A stretch of DNA of 64,000 nt, from positions 3,868,759-3,932,758 of the forward strand of contig JACMZG010001913.1 in the NCBI GenBank assembly GCA_018340805.1, given 5' to 3'. Of this stretch, positions 35,691 to 48,245 are shown piece by piece (the first letter of the stretch is position 1; each line of letters starts with the position of its first letter). Source of the stretch: Microvelia longipes (Eukaryota > Arthropoda > Insecta > Hemiptera > Veliidae). Below the pieces are notes generated by a model. The model saw only the letters and a list, made by a program, of their open reading frames with translations, was not told the DNA's origin and searched no databases. The translations under genes were made by a program, and so were the position numbers.

Positions 35691-36382
35691 ATAGACCAAG
35701 AGCCAGGCCTAAAAAATGTGACTCATTTTGTACTACTTCAAACCAAATTGTTCTGAAAATATACCTTAAATTATGAAGAAAAAACATAGTCTGCCTATAC
35801 ATATAAGGGGCCTTTCATATGATTGCGCATGCTCAAAATTTTATAAAATCGAACTAATTCCAGTTTTATTCCAATAATTGGCTCCCTTGTCCTTAAGTCC
35901 CTTCCTAAGTCGTGTGCACAACACGAAGAGGGCATTTTTTAAAGCTGATAAAATTTCCTATAAAACGAGTGCATTTTCGTCAAAATTGGATAAATACAAC
36001 TAAGGTTATGACTTTACTTTAATGGCCAAAGCATGCACAAAAAGTCAATATTTTTTTAAAGAAATTCACTGACTTTGTATAAATTAACAATTGTTTGGTG
36101 TTTTTGAAAGAGGCATAACTTTAGTTGTAGTCATCTGATTTTGGTGATTAAACACTCGTTTTATAAAACATTTTATCAGCTTTAAAAAATATTCTCTTCA
36201 TGTTTTGCACCCGACTAACAGGAAGCTACTTATTGCAAGAAAACTGGAATTAGTGCGATTTTATAAAATTTTGAAAATGCGCAATCATATGAAAGGCTCC
36301 ACTTTGGATAGGCAGACGATGCCTTTTTGGTTTGAAGTAGTACAAAATGAGTCACATTTTTTCAGGTCCGGCTTTTGGACTA
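35691..36382. mobile_element. Foldback family FB3 (complete)
   Basis: ATAGACCAAGAGCCAGGCCT at the left and AGGTCCGGCTTTTGGACTAT at the right. Arms carry ATGTGACTCATTTTGTACTA, CATAGTCTGCCTAT and CGCATGCTCAAAATTTTATA. The ATAGACCAAGAGC terminus is also that of FB1, so the two families share an end. The frame at 36205-36417 is a by-product. Confidence 0.85.
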
Positions 36383-36732
36383 TTAATGAAAATGGATTTC
36401 ACCAAAAAAGCTTTTAATGATGTTATAAATAATTATAATATTTACTTCATAACTATATCACTAATTAATTTAAGTTTTTAATGCAATGATTGTCTTTAGT
36501 TGAAATAAAATTGACTGTTAGTGCCTCACTATCAGTGAGTTTGTTAGTTTGGCACTGATGTTGAAATTTGTGAGGTAAAAAGACTGTTTAGTTTATGGGT
36601 AATATCAGTGGTTATTATAATCAACATAAAATAGTGACGACAAATGTGAAGAGGGAAAAACATGTGGTATATAATGGGTTCTGATTGGTTGACCCGATAA
36701 TAATATGCAGGTTACAAAGAGTGATTAACCAG

Positions 36733-37490
36733 TCAGCTTGTTTATGTCATTGTGTACCCTCAAGACCTTTGTTTTGACAAAAGGTTAAATTTTTGGTTAA
36801 TGATTAAGGTATATTGTGAAGTGATATCTACCAAATCAGCTTGTTAATGTAATTGTGTACCCTCAAGACCTTTGTTTTGACAAAAGGTTAAATTTTTGGT
36901 TAATTATTAATGTATATTGCGAAGTGATATCTACCAAATCAGCTTGTTAATGTAATTGTGTACCCTCAAAACCATTGTTTTGACAAAAGGTGTAAATTTT
37001 TGGTTAATTATTAATGTATATTGCGAAGTGATATCTACCAAATCAGCTTGTTTATGTCATTGTGTACCCTCAAGACCTTTGTTTTGACAAAAGGTGTAAA
37101 TTTTTGGTTAATTATTAATGTATATTGCGAAGTGATATCTACCAAATCAGCTTGTTAATGTAATTGTGTACCCTCAACACCTTTGTTTTGACAAAAGGTG
37201 TAAATTTTTGGTTAATTATTAATGTATATTGCGAAGTGATATCTACCAAATCAGCTTGTTTATGTCATTGTGTACCCTCAAGACCTTTGTTTTGACAAAA
37301 GGTGTAAATTTTTGGTTAATTATTTATGCTTATTGCGAAGTAATATCTACCAAATCAGCTTGTTAATGTAATTGTGTACCCTCAAAACCATTGTTTTGAC
37401 AAAAGGTGTAAATTTTTGGGTTTTATTGGTTAATTATCAATTTATTGCTAATTAAATTAATTATTTGTTGCATAGTGTGGTGAACCAATC
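36733..37490. repeat. 103-104-bp satellite array
   Basis: Seven units carrying TCAGCTTGTTAATGTAATTG, TGTACCCTCAAGACCTTTGT and GAAGTGATATCTACCAAA. Unit starts at 36733, 36836, 36939 and 37043. Variants alternate between GTTTATGTCATTG and GTTAATGTAATTG. Confidence 0.95.
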
Positions 37491-37804
37491 AGCTTGTTCA
37501 TTCCATTGTTTACCCTTCATTGTCAGTCACTTATTCTAGAGGATATTTGTTTGCACAATAGTTTTGCTGATGATTGCTCTATGATCTACATGTCGGTTTG
37601 TTTGTTTTTCTAACCTGACTAATGCTTCTGAAACTACTTGTACTGGCGCTCCTAGCCTGTAAAAAATACACAGTGTACAATATCTGATGTACATATGTAT
37701 GGTTGAGTGATCCATGGTGTCGACCAATTGGACCTGTCACTATAACTTTTATAGACTTGGTCAAATGAAGAGATAATGTAAGATAATTTATATTGGGGGA
37801 CCTA

Positions 37805-37875
37805 AAAGGTTTAACGGCTAGCATAGAAGTCTGTTAACCAGGTAGTTCGGGTTCTATCCTGGTCTGGGACTCTAG
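37805..37875 (+). repeat. tRNA-derived SINE-like head
   Basis: TTTAACGGCTAGCATAGAAG resembles an A-box region, and TTCGGGTTCTATCCTGG holds a B box (GGTTCTATCC). No acceptor stem. Confidence 0.5.
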
Positions 37876-37890
37876 GATATTTATGGAAAT

Positions 37891-37978
37891 AATCGAAGAA
37901 TCAGCTACCGTCAATTCTTGCTGTTGTATCGACAGCATGTATCGACAGCAAGTATCGACGGTAGCTGATTCTTCGATT
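37891..37978. repeat. Perfect 22-bp inverted repeat with GTATCGACAGCA words
   Basis: AATCGAAGAATCAGCTACCG at the left and its complement ending at 37978, enclosing three GTATCGACAGCA-like words. A matching scrap (CAGCAAGTATCGACGGTA) is at about 54178. Confidence 0.85.
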
Positions 37979-38767
37979 GCTTCTTCAACTTGCGGTAAAT
38001 ACAACCTTTTTAAATTTATGGAAATCCTTAAATGTGCCAAACCCAAGATCCTTAATCTTGGTTTTGGGCGAATATAAGATTCTCTATACTAGCTTATAAA
38101 AATATATATGTTTCTATATTTATTGTTTTAAGAGGTGGAAAACATTGTTCTGTTTCAGGCCACGTGTTTTTCTAGTTTAAGGTGTGGAAGATTATAGAAT
38201 GTCTTGGATCTTCAGTGGGTTAGACTTAAGATAAGACACATAAGGTAAAGAAAATTTTTATCAAAGCGTGTTGGTAAGAAGATAATTTATCGTCTCTCCC
38301 CGATTACTTTATTTATCACATGATCCATGTAGCGTGTAGTATGCTTTATTTGCCGTATTTATTTGCCGTAAAGGAAGTGCAAGCTCATTCTACATTATTT
38401 ATGGCGTGACATAAAGTTTTTTTTCCACTCTGTGACGTTCATCTGTAAAAATTTCCCAGGCATACATTTCTTTAATACATTCTTTGAAGTTTTTACCCAA
38501 AATCACTAGTAGAAACCTATCTATGTACTGACCACACTCGATATTTCTTAACACGATTGACTTAACTATACCCGAGGGTACAATCAACATTAAAATGAAA
38601 CTTTGTATAATTGTTTATTTTGAAATGACAGACGCCAAGGATCTTGAATGAAGGTGACATGATAAGGGAACTTTAATGACCCCATAAACGTTGTATAAGA
38701 TAGAGAAACTGGAGCAAACTTACATTTCCCTGCAAGGATATGACAAAAGTCGCGAAACACAGGTTAT
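37979..38767. other. No gene recognised
   Basis: A 63-codon minus frame at 38399-38590 has a mildly protein-like end (FKECIKEMYAWEIFTDERHR), but I cannot assign it and there is no support for expression. Confidence 0.35.
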
Positions 38768-38944
38768 GTATAGCATAACACAGGTTAAAATCAATTGTGG
38801 AAAAATAGTGTTGAAGAACCAATAAGGTTAGCCTGATTAAAATTGCGAGCTTCGTTTGAAATCCAGGAGTAACATCATTGGCTCCCTCCTGTTATTTTAC
38901 CGCGCTGTCAACTGATTTTAACCGTGAGTTATAATTACCAATTT
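38768..38944. mobile_element. Mariner-like MITE, diverged
   Basis: The right end CGCGCTGTCAACTGATTTTA and the left end GGTTAAAATCAATTGTGG match the inverted termini of 59133-59299. Inner CCAATAAGGTTAGCCTGATT and ATTGGCTCCCTCCTG are also shared. Confidence 0.65.
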
Positions 38945-39044
38945 TTATTATTTTTAATAAAAATAATAAGACAAGAGGAGAAAAATGTAAAGTATTTTAA
39001 ATACTTTGAAATTTAAATAATTTGTTGCGGAGAAAGGTATAAAT

Positions 39045-39385
39045 TTCCTCGCCCTTGAAATGCGACGTGGAGGGAGATCTAGGTTTCCTCGCCCTTGAAA
39101 TGCGACGTGGAGGGAGATCTAGGTTTCCTCGCGCTCTTGAAATGTGACATGGAGGGAGATCTAGGTTTCCTCGCGCCCATGAAATGTGACGTGGAGGGAG
39201 ATTTAGGTTTCCTCGCGCCCTTGAAACGTGACGTGGAGGGAGATATAGGTTTCCTCGCTTTTGTAATGTGACGTGGAGGGAGATCTAGGTTTCCTCGCGC
39301 TCTTGAAATGTGACATGGAGGGAGATCTAGGTTTCCTCGCGCCTATGAAATGTGACGTTGAGGGAGATCTAGGTTTCCTTGCCAT
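39045..39385. repeat. About 41-bp GC-richer satellite
   Basis: Eight units of TGACGTGGAGGGAGATCTAG, GTTTCCTCGCGCCCTTGAAA. Clearly more GC-rich than the flanks. Confidence 0.95.
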
Positions 39386-42300
39386 TGGGCAGCAATCCCT
39401 TATCCTATCCTTGCGGTGGATTTTTTTTTATTGTACTAAATGGACCAACGAGAGACTTAATCTAACCATGCTATATGGGCCAATCTCACCCGACACCATA
39501 GCGACGTCATGCTGAAAAACGAGGACTCATGGAAAATGTTCAATACTTTTGCTGAGACCATCCTACCAGCCTAAAAAAATTGATTTAGATAATGTTACAT
39601 AGGAGGACATTAGCAATACTATAGTTATAATTTATTAATTATTATTATTTTTTGTCAGGTTGTAGCGCTGGTTCTAGGTGTTTCAAGTTTTCTTGCAACG
39701 TCTGGACCCACTACAAAGCTTCAAAAAAAGGGAAAATAGGGGGTGCCCCCTCCCCTAAGATGGGAATGAGCGGAAGGCTCAAGATAAGGCTTAGCCTGAA
39801 GTAATATGAATAACGGTTACAGGCTAGGTTCAAGGGGTTTCGCGAAGTGAGTTTTAGTTGGTATGAGGCAGACCCTGAGTCCAACACTGTTGACAGACCG
39901 CTGTCTTCGTGCGTAAATGCATTTCTCTCTCTTATTTGGCAACATTTTTCCCGCAAGAAATATATTATTGCCAAAAAAATTCTTGCGGTGGAGTAACTCT
40001 GAGCTTAGTCTTCTTTATTAAAAACCAACAGGTTAGACACTGCTACCATCATAATTTTTCCATAATTGGTATCAAACCCTTTTCTTGATTTTCAACCTTT
40101 TTTACGCCCCTCTCTGTCTGCCAGATTTTTATAACACACGTCTTCACAAAACCTTACTTAACTGGAGCCTGATTTTAAGTTGGTTCTTGCCATATACTTG
40201 GGCTCACAATCCGCACCCCATTTGTTCCATTTTATTTTAATGTGTTTAAGGATTTTGGACGATTCGAATTTTGATTCTCTATTAATAAAAGTTTATCAGT
40301 CCGCAATAAAAGACCAAGGAGAATATACAAATTTTCCATTATCTGTAGACTGACCATTCATTGTTGATATCAAAATTTGGACATCACAAACAATTTTCCG
40401 ATATCCTCGAACGGATTTAATTAAGCCCATATCACTCCTCTTGTGTTTCCCTACAGAAAATTTGAGTGATGCCATTGTAGTTATAAATCACACTTAGTGC
40501 TAAATTTATTCAAATAACACCATTTTTGAGAAATAACACATTACTTGATTAAACATACGTGTAAATATTCTCATTAAATTTAATTTTTTTTATGAGAGCC
40601 AACTCTCGACCGTACCCATCATCAGTCACTTTAAATAGGTGTTTTGTGGCGCTACTGTGGTGTCTAAGCTAAAAAAGTGAATGTGAAGTTTTATTAGTGA
40701 AGTTTTGACTTAATTTTTTTAATCTAGTGCAAACTGTGTTATCATTGATTTTGATCAACGCTTGTAAATACCTTTGTAACCTTAGCCTTAATTTGTTTAT
40801 ATCCTTTGTACATCTCAAATATGTATTTATTTCTTTTAGACCTACTATTAATTATTTCTTACTTATATTTATTTAACACTTTTGACAGTTAGTTTTTTAA
40901 TGTTTTAATTATTTAGTTTCCAGAATAAATATTTTAAAAATTAAGTTCCAATTGTTTTGATTATTCAATCAATACCTAAAGAGTAATTAATTTTTTTTTA
41001 ATCGTTATATTGTAATCTCGTTTTGATTTTAATAATCAATAAATTCATTAAAAAAATTAAGTATAAATTATAGCTATTAGTATTTAATTTTACAGTTAAA
41101 TTATAGAAGTATTTATTTTTTATGTGATCGTTTGCACTTTTATAAAGTGCTGTTTTCATTAAAATAATAAAATGGAGAAAAAAAAATAAAAAGTTTTTTA
41201 ATAAATCAAATGGAATAATAAGTTCGTTTCATTTTATGAAAAAGAATATTAAAAACTTAATTACGAAGAATATTAATTTAGATTTTATTAAGTTATAAAT
41301 GCTATTATGTTCATTAATTTCAATATTAAAACAACAGCATGTTTGTCTTATATTGTTGGAAAGTTTATGAATTGTTTTTATTACTTTATATTTTATAAGT
41401 TCTCGGCGAAACTTATCCTCGAACTATTGCAACTTTAGTGTAACAACTGTCTGATAAAAACTTTTTGAAGTTTAACAGAGGGGGGGAGAGGGATGGATCG
41501 ATACATCAAAAGTTGAAAGGGGGCCCATCTAAATGAATAAATTATTAGACAAATCATTGGGTGAATGAGTTAGTTCCGTGACATAAATCAAAAGTACATA
41601 AAATGTTACGCGAAGTTCTTTAAACAAGAATTAAATGATAATTTTAAGAGTGAAATTATTGAGGTCATAAATTCTTGTTACGATTGTGCAGATAATCAAA
41701 TATTTTTTTAAAATTAATTTTATATTATTTTTACATTAATAAGTTATATTGTTATTGTTCTGTACTAATTATATATAATTAAAATTAAATTTAAAATAAA
41801 AAATTAAATTAAATTAAAATAAATACATATAAATAAATAAAAATAATAAAAAATAATCAAATAAAATATAAAAATACAAAAATAAATAAAATTAAAATAA
41901 ATTAAAAATATAAAATTAAATATAACTTATAGAGTGAAATTAGAGCAGTCATAAATTCTTGTTGCTATTACGCAGATTACTAAACTTTATTTAATTATTT
42001 CAATATTATTTTTCATTGATTAGTTTAATTATTATTGTTTTGCACTAATTATTTTTTTTATTTTATAATTAATGTTAAAGTAAATCGTTACTACCTTCTT
42101 TTATGTTTGTTATTTTTATTTCATTTATTTGTTATTATTTTAATGTTAATAATCTAATGATCATTATTTTATTAATACTATTTTATAGCGCCTTATTATT
42201 TTTGTACCTAGTTACTTTTATATGTTATTGCCGCGTTATTTGTTTGTTTTAGAGAGCAGTGATGTTGATACTTTACTGACTTAAAAAAGTCAGTAGAGAG

Positions 42301-42419
42301 TGATTATAATGCCTAGGCAGTAAAAGTAGTTATCGGACTGTAATTATTGTCCGACATATAGTAGTTTCCACGAATAAAATCTTAAATCCAATTCTAAGAG
42401 GGTAATAATGAATAAATGT
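39386..42419. other. Gene-poor AT-rich stretch
   Basis: No coding frame supported. A possible decayed hammerhead-like scrap on the minus strand near 40600-40625 (CTGATGATGGGTACGG, GTCGAGAG) is too weak to call. Frame 39711-39974 has no recognisable feature. Confidence 0.5.
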
Positions 42420-42990
42420 CTCTCATTTATAGCGTAGGTATATAGGTAAAATATCGTTTTTGCAAAATAAACCGTAACTGGGATTAACAAAATATTTATT
42501 GGACTGTTAAGAATTAAATTCTAGGTTAATAATGAAGACTTGAGTCCTTTAAAGGACTGAAGTCTGACTTTAAAAACTCTAAAGGACTCATTATTAACCT
42601 AGAACGTAACTGGGATATTATCCAAGTGGATTTCACATGTTGTCTGTCTGTATGTGTGTGTGTGTGTCTGTTATTATAGACGTAGCTCTCAGTGTATTTA
42701 TGTTAGAGAGTTGAAACTTTGTACAAAAATCATTCTATAGGTGTAGTTGTGCTATCCGGAAAATATTTTTTATGACGTCAAGGGTTAACACTCAATAATG
42801 ACTCTTAAAAATTTTAAGTATGATCAAACGCGAGAAATTTTTTTCGATCGTATTGAGATTTGACACATTTGACACATTATGTTTAAGACTAACATATATG
42901 CTAAGTGTCATCTTATTATCAGCATGATAATAAGATTATCATGCTTTCAACTGTTATAAAATGACTTGTGTACGTTTCTTGAAAAAAATT
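42420..42990. repeat. Dispersed repeat family D1 (copy 3)
   Basis: GCGTAGGTATATAGGTAAAA, CTGTCTGTATGTGTGTG, TATGACGTCAAGGGTTAACA and GATTGAGATTTGACACATT. A palindromic insertion with GAGTCCTTTAAAGGAC lies at about 42523-42602. Confidence 0.7.
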
Positions 42991-43034
42991 GTAAAAAATC
43001 GAAAAATAGTCTAAGTAAATTGAAATTTGGCATA

Positions 43035-43312
43035 AGTGTATACCTTTACGTGTTCCTTTACGTATAACTTTGCGTATACCTTTACGTATAATTTTACGTA
43101 TACCTTTACGTATAACTTTACGTAACCTTTACGTATAACTTTACTTTTTACGTATAACTTTACGTATACATCTACGTATACATCTACGTATAACTTTACG
43201 TATACATCTACGTAAAACTTTACGTATACCTTTACGTATAACTTTACGTATACCTTTACGTATAACTTTACGTATACCTTTACGTATAATTTTACGTATA
43301 CCTTTAACAAAT
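43035..43312. repeat. 24-bp satellite of two 12-mers
   Basis: ACGTATACCTTT alternating with ACGTATAACTTT, about eleven double units. The Tyr-Val-Lys minus frame is a by-product. Confidence 0.95.
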
Positions 43313-44099
43313 TGGATTAATTGTTTTTGTATATAAAATCCATTCTACTTTATCTATTATCTTAATGACATTAAGTATTTTAAAAAAATGATTAAAATAT
43401 AAATTGTTGCTTCCACAAAACGTATTTGAGTTTTTCCAAAGGAAATATGTATTCTTATCATATCGACTTAAGTCAAACAACTTAATATCACCTGACGTAT
43501 AAGGTTCCAGATTGGATTGGAATTGCGAAGAGAGTTTCCCCCTTTGGCAAGAGTGGCGGCCATTATGCTATAGATCGAAGTAGCTTTATTTTGAAAAGAG
43601 TTCAATATGTTCATGTCGTCTAAAGTAACTGGAAAAAGGAAAAAAGCTATCAGGTTGTGAAAATGAAGTATTTTCTCGTTTTACCGCCTCCTGTTTGACA
43701 AGTTAATATCTGCTGATTTCCTCTCTACACGTTTTGTATTGGATTCCTCTAGAATTACTCCTCAGTCTTCTCCTATTTAACACCTTTTCTTTTGTTTTTC
43801 TTTTTTTCCGTTTTAGGTTGTAACGAACGCACATCAATTTTGAACTATCTGTCGTTACAAAACCTTTTTTTAAGGCACCAATCAAGCCTTGAAAAATCAA
43901 ATTTAGCTCATAGTTGTGGTTTTTTTTTTGCTGAGTTTTATTTAAGAAAATAATACAGCATGGTAAAAGGAAAATAAAGAGGAATTAATGTTGAAGTTAA
44001 ATTCTTCTTAAAACTTCCTCATTATTACAATAATTTGAAAATGTAAAAAATGCAACTTTTTTGTATATAAGTAATGTGAAATAAAACCTTAAAATAAAA
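43313..44099. other. No gene recognised
   Basis: AT-rich; frame 43703-43900 without features. Confidence 0.5.
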
Positions 44100-44410
44100 A
44101 TATATCAGTATTTTTATGACGTTATTAACCCGGAATTATCCGTTTCAGGTGTTTTAAGGCCTCCTGAGTGGTTTTTAGTTGTCTGTCTGTATGTGTGTGT
44201 GTGTGTTATCATCGTAGTGCCAAGTGTATTTAAGCTAGAAAGTTAAAAATTTGTTCAAAAATCAATCTACCGCTGTAGTTGTCAGTAACCCGTAATAATG
44301 ACTCAGAACAACTTTCGATAAATCATAAAATCGAAAACGTATTGCGATCAGATTGAGATTTGGCACGCATGTAGCCTTTTAAATGGCTACATGCGTATGA
44401 TGTTAGTGAA
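44100..44410. repeat. Dispersed repeat family D1 (copy 4)
   Basis: TATGACGTTATTAACCCGGA, TTTTAAGGCCTCCTGAGTGG, (GT)n, CAATCTACCGCTGTAGTTGT and GATTGAGATTTGGCACGCAT, close to 4130-4340. Confidence 0.75.
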
Positions 44411-44899
44411 TGGTACAAATATTATGATGTTAGACCAAGTATTATTGAAACCAATTTTTTTTTTTTGAATTATAGTGTATCATTTATTAAATAAAATGTG
44501 CGATTATCACAAAATCTCGGTCCAAACAACAAACTTAGAAACGATTATAGTATTTTTCTTTTACTAAAAGCCGAGAGGGAGGTTTGAAGAGAGAAATGTT
44601 TTTCATTCTGGTTTACAAAATTTCCTTTCCCCACGGGGATCAATAGTTACAGCGTCTCTTATTGTTCCATCATTTTTTTAGTAATTTTTAAATAATTTGA
44701 CTAGAGATGTGTTTATAATCCTTTATATTAGTTTAAATATAGATATACATTTATTGTGTGCGAACTGTATCCTTGTTATATGCGTATTAAACCCCTAACA
44801 TACCGGGTGTAGCATTTCTCAAGCACCAACACATAATATCAAATCCTTATATTTAAGAGAAAACATGATCTTTGATTTTCAAAAATGGTCTCTTCCTCT
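44411..44899. other. No gene recognised
   Basis: AT-rich spacer. Confidence 0.45.
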
Positions 44900-45110
44900 A
44901 AAAAACTGTCACTTCCTCTAGCAAACTGACTCTTGCTCTAGCAAACTGACTCTTGCTCTAGCAAACTGACTTTTCCTCTAGCAAACTGACTCTTCCTCTA
45001 GCAAACTGACTCTTCCTTTAGCAAACTGACTCTTCTCTAGCAACTGACTCTTCCTCTAGCAACTGCAAACTGACTCTTCCTCTAGCAAACTGACTCTTCC
45101 TCTAGCAAAC
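44900..45110. repeat. 20-bp satellite
   Basis: About eleven units of CTCTTCCTCTAGCAAACTGA, with small deletions in the middle. Confidence 0.95.
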
Positions 45111-45114
45111 TAAA

Positions 45115-45560
45115 ACGGATATATTTACTATCTGAGGACGAGCAAAGCGAGCTCGAAGACATGTAGCAGTATAAATTTGGCGAATTGTATATTCTAGAGG
45201 TGAGCGAAGCGAGTCTGAAGTAGGGAGGATGAGCGTAGCGACTCCAATGTGATGAGGAAATGTTCCGAGGTACCCCGTACCTGATTTTTTACAATTCTTT
45301 AAAAAAACACACACAAGCCATTTGATAAAAACTAAACTAATGCTCTTACTAAACTGAAACTTGGCTTGAACGATTAAAAATTGAAAAGCATCTTTGCTTT
45401 TCTCTCTGCAGCAATAATGCTGAGACATTATTGCGGGTTAATGACGTCATAATAATATATTTTCCGGATATCACAATTACACCTATGGGCTGATTCTTGT
45501 ACAAAGTTTTATCTCTTTTGCTTAAATACACATCCACACAAATAACTCAAAAAAAATCTG
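45115..45560. repeat. Dispersed repeat family D1 (copy 5, end)
   Basis: GACGAGCAAAGCGAGCTCGA, GAGCGAAGCGAGTCTGAAGT, TTCCGAGGTACCCCGTACC and GGTTAATGACGTCA (45436-45449). The two minus frames crossing it are by-products. Confidence 0.7.
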
Positions 45561-45749
45561 AACACAAATTTAAAACAACTTTTAAAACAAATTTTTGAAT
45601 ACTCAGTAATACTTAAACAGTATATTGATAAGTTTAATTTAATTAACTAGATTACAGTTGTTGTTATGTAGAGAAGTCGTGTAATTATTTATAAGTATTT
45701 TTGACTATATTTTGTATTTCATTATTTTTTTAAAATTGGTTGGTTATGT

Positions 45750-45880
<131 letters not shown>

Positions 45881-46168
45881 ATACTGTACATGACCAAGTC
45901 GAGGTTTCGAGGATCTGTAGCGTGAAAATGGCTAAAGGAACATATATAATATTGAAATATATTTAAAGGGCGTGTCAGGGGAATCAAAATTGTTTATTGT
46001 TATTTTTGTTAGGTTTCTAAATTTTTGATTTGCTATTTTATGTAGTTGGTTTCATAGTTAAATTCATTTCACATTATACACAAATTAACATTATAAAGTT
46101 ACATTAACATTATTAAATAAAAACAGGTTAATTACTCAAAAGTCCTTTATTTTTTAATATATAATAAT

Positions 46169-46207
46169 AACTAAGCTTTCGACTAAAAATTAGTCATCAT
46201 CAGAGTT
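46169..46207 (-). ncRNA. Hammerhead ribozyme motif, type I, PLE-like
   Basis: Minus strand: stem I AACT, core CTGATGA, extra T, stem II GACTAA-TTT-TTAGTC, GAAA, self-complementary AGCT, cleavable T (triplet CTT), stem I return AGTT. All core residues are intact. Confidence 0.65.
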
Positions 46208-46369
46208 TAACAAATATAAAATAAAAAAAAAACAATTTTACAAACTACTTCATATTGCTCCTTGGTATGGTTTGGTAAGCTATGTTTAGAAAACCATACC
46301 AAGGTGCAATATGAAGTAGTTGGTAAAATTGTATTTTTATTTTATATTTGTTAAATAATAAACTAATAA

Positions 46370-46408
46370 AACTCTGATGATGACTAATTTTTAATCGAAA
46401 GCTTAGTT
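46370..46408 (+). ncRNA. Hammerhead motif, one stem II mismatch
   Basis: Same layout as its partner on the other arm, but stem II reads GACTAA/TTAATC, giving one C-A mismatch. Core, AGCT and stem I (AACT/AGTT) are kept. Confidence 0.6.
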
Positions 46409-46463
46409 ATTATTATATATTAAAAAATTAAGGACATTTGAGTAATTAATCTGTTTTTATTTA

Positions 46464-47889
46464 TATATTTTTTATAAGTCCACAAAAAAAAACTTTTTAA
46501 TTAACATTATTTATTTTTCCTTGTGCCTTTATTGTCAGTTTGTTTGTTTCCTTTTAATTTTAATGTTTTCTCTTATTGCAAATGAATATTTTCTTGTTTA
46601 ATTCGAGTTAGCGTGATACTTGCTTGTTATTATAGTTTTATAAAATGTTATTAATTAATAACAATAATCAAGTCAGAAAGCGAGACCACCTAGACAGGAT
46701 TATTAACTTCTCAGTAATAAATCATGATAATTTAAGCCTCCCTTAGACCTTCTCCCTCCTTTAGAGCCAAAATAGAGACGACTGAATACTAAAACCTGAA
46801 GCGGAGTTCTCTCATGTTTTAGTTATTAGATGAAATAAGAAAATGTCACGACTCCACTCAAATTATCAGATTTTTAGAGTTTCTATTTTTTTTCGGAGTT
46901 TCACAAAAACTTTGGTATCATTTGGGTTTCCATGTTTTGTATAAAAAGTTCTACTTTTCTTTGGATCTATTTTGAGCGAGATTTCAGAAGATGATAAATA
47001 CGTTTTGATTCTTTGTCACCTTTGATCGGGAAAGCCATTAATAGAGTGTTTGCATTTTTCCAAAAAAAAATTGTTTTGCTCATAAAGGGATTAAATGTGT
47101 TTAAAAAATATTAAGCTGTAAAAAATATTTAATTCGATATTAAATGGTTAAAATGAGCATTTAAAGTTGAGGAGAGGGGGAATGGGTGAGAGAGTGGGGT
47201 GAAAACGGAACGTTCTAAAGGTTGGGTCGTTTAACGTACAGATGGGAGTTTTAGTTAGAAATTTCGTAAGAGCAACAGTTGCTTACAGTTCCAGAGAATG
47301 TAAAGAAGACTGAAACAAAACAATTCCGTGTTCTAGGTAATACAATGCCTAAGGAATGTGATGACTACAGCTGTCAGTATCATCTTGTTGACAGTAGATT
47401 AAACTCTTGTGAGTGTTGCTCTAGCGAATATTGTACTACACGGCGGTATTCTTACGTCTGACGTCACACAAGCAGTCGAGGCCGTTTTCCCGCCAAAAGA
47501 ACATGTTTAAATATATTTTTCGTTTTTTTTTGCTGTTTCATCAAAAGTATAAGTTTTTTCATTTTAATATTTAACAGGGTGTTCTTTTATATTACGTACT
47601 TAAAGATAATGCAATAAAAAATTGTACAAATACTCTATTGAGATCGAAATAAGCAACAAGTCGACGTATTCGTCTAAGTCAGACGATCGGTCCGCAATAT
47701 ATGATCGTCAAATCATTTCGTCGACAAACTCAAATTATTTGTCGACGGAACGATTTGTCGACGAACTGATTTGTCGACGGAACGATACGGATCCACCTTT
47801 AGTATACACTGAATGTATTTATTATCAAAATTTAATTCAAATTTTAATAATAGTATATTAATGTATATAGTATATGATGTTAAAACAGG
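46464..47889. other. No gene recognised; TCGACG-word cluster
   Basis: At about 47690-47785 there are repeated TTTGTCGACGGAACGA/GTCGACGAAC words, CpG-rich against the background. The frame at 47622-47861 crosses it, and the frame at 47279-47461 lacks an ATG. Confidence 0.5.
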
Positions 47890-48143
47890 AGGGCTTTGGT
47901 CTCGGCTCCCGCACCTCCATGTGGACGCTTTGTGGCCACACGGTTGTTGTACTTCATTTTTTATTTTTTTGAAATGTTTGTAGGGTCATTTTTGTTAGTT
48001 AATGACGTCACACATCTTTCATTAACAATAGAGTTTGGGACATTAACAGGGTTGTTCAATTTTCGTACTAAGTTTTATTTCGATTCGAAAAATCGTTCAA
48101 AAGTTATCGTATCCCACAGAAACGCCTAGGACACACAAATCTC

Positions 48144-48196
<53 letters not shown>

Positions 48197-48245
48197 TATA
48201 TATATATAATATATATATATATAATATATATATATATCTGATCAG
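47890..48245. repeat. Repeat with TGACGTCA box and (TA)n tail
   Basis: GGGCTTTGGTCTCGGCTCCC, GTTAATGACGTCA (47998-48010), CAAAAGTTATCGTATCCCAC and AACGCCTAGGACACACAAAT, then (TA)n. The order box, AAAA, TA tract parallels composite C (13000-12730 reversed). Confidence 0.6.

Larger units (their letters stand above)
46115..46463. mobile_element. Inverted pair of Penelope-like ends with hammerheads (copy 1)
   Basis: A palindrome: AATAAAAACAGGTTAATTAC at the left and its near complement at the right. Each arm carries CTTTCGACTAAAAATTAGTC or its complement, and the centre holds CATACCAAGGTGCAATATGA. A single arm of the same family sits beside the GIY-YIG relic at 59552-59740, which is why I assign it to a Penelope-like element. 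Confidence 0.7.

Noticed and set aside
36733..37490. CRISPR-like array
   Set aside because: Units of 103-104 bp are contiguous with no unique spacers, and the context is eukaryotic. The same holds for the other satellites.
40600..40625. Another hammerhead on the minus strand (CTGATGATGGG...GTCGAGAG)
   Set aside because: GAAA is GAGA, and stem II does not pair beyond one or two bases. At best a decayed copy.
43011..43310. 99-codon Tyr-Val-Lys repeat frame
   Set aside because: By-product of the 24-bp array.
47279..47461. 60-codon Cys-containing frame
   Set aside because: Starts at TTG, not ATG. There is no signal peptide or family likeness.
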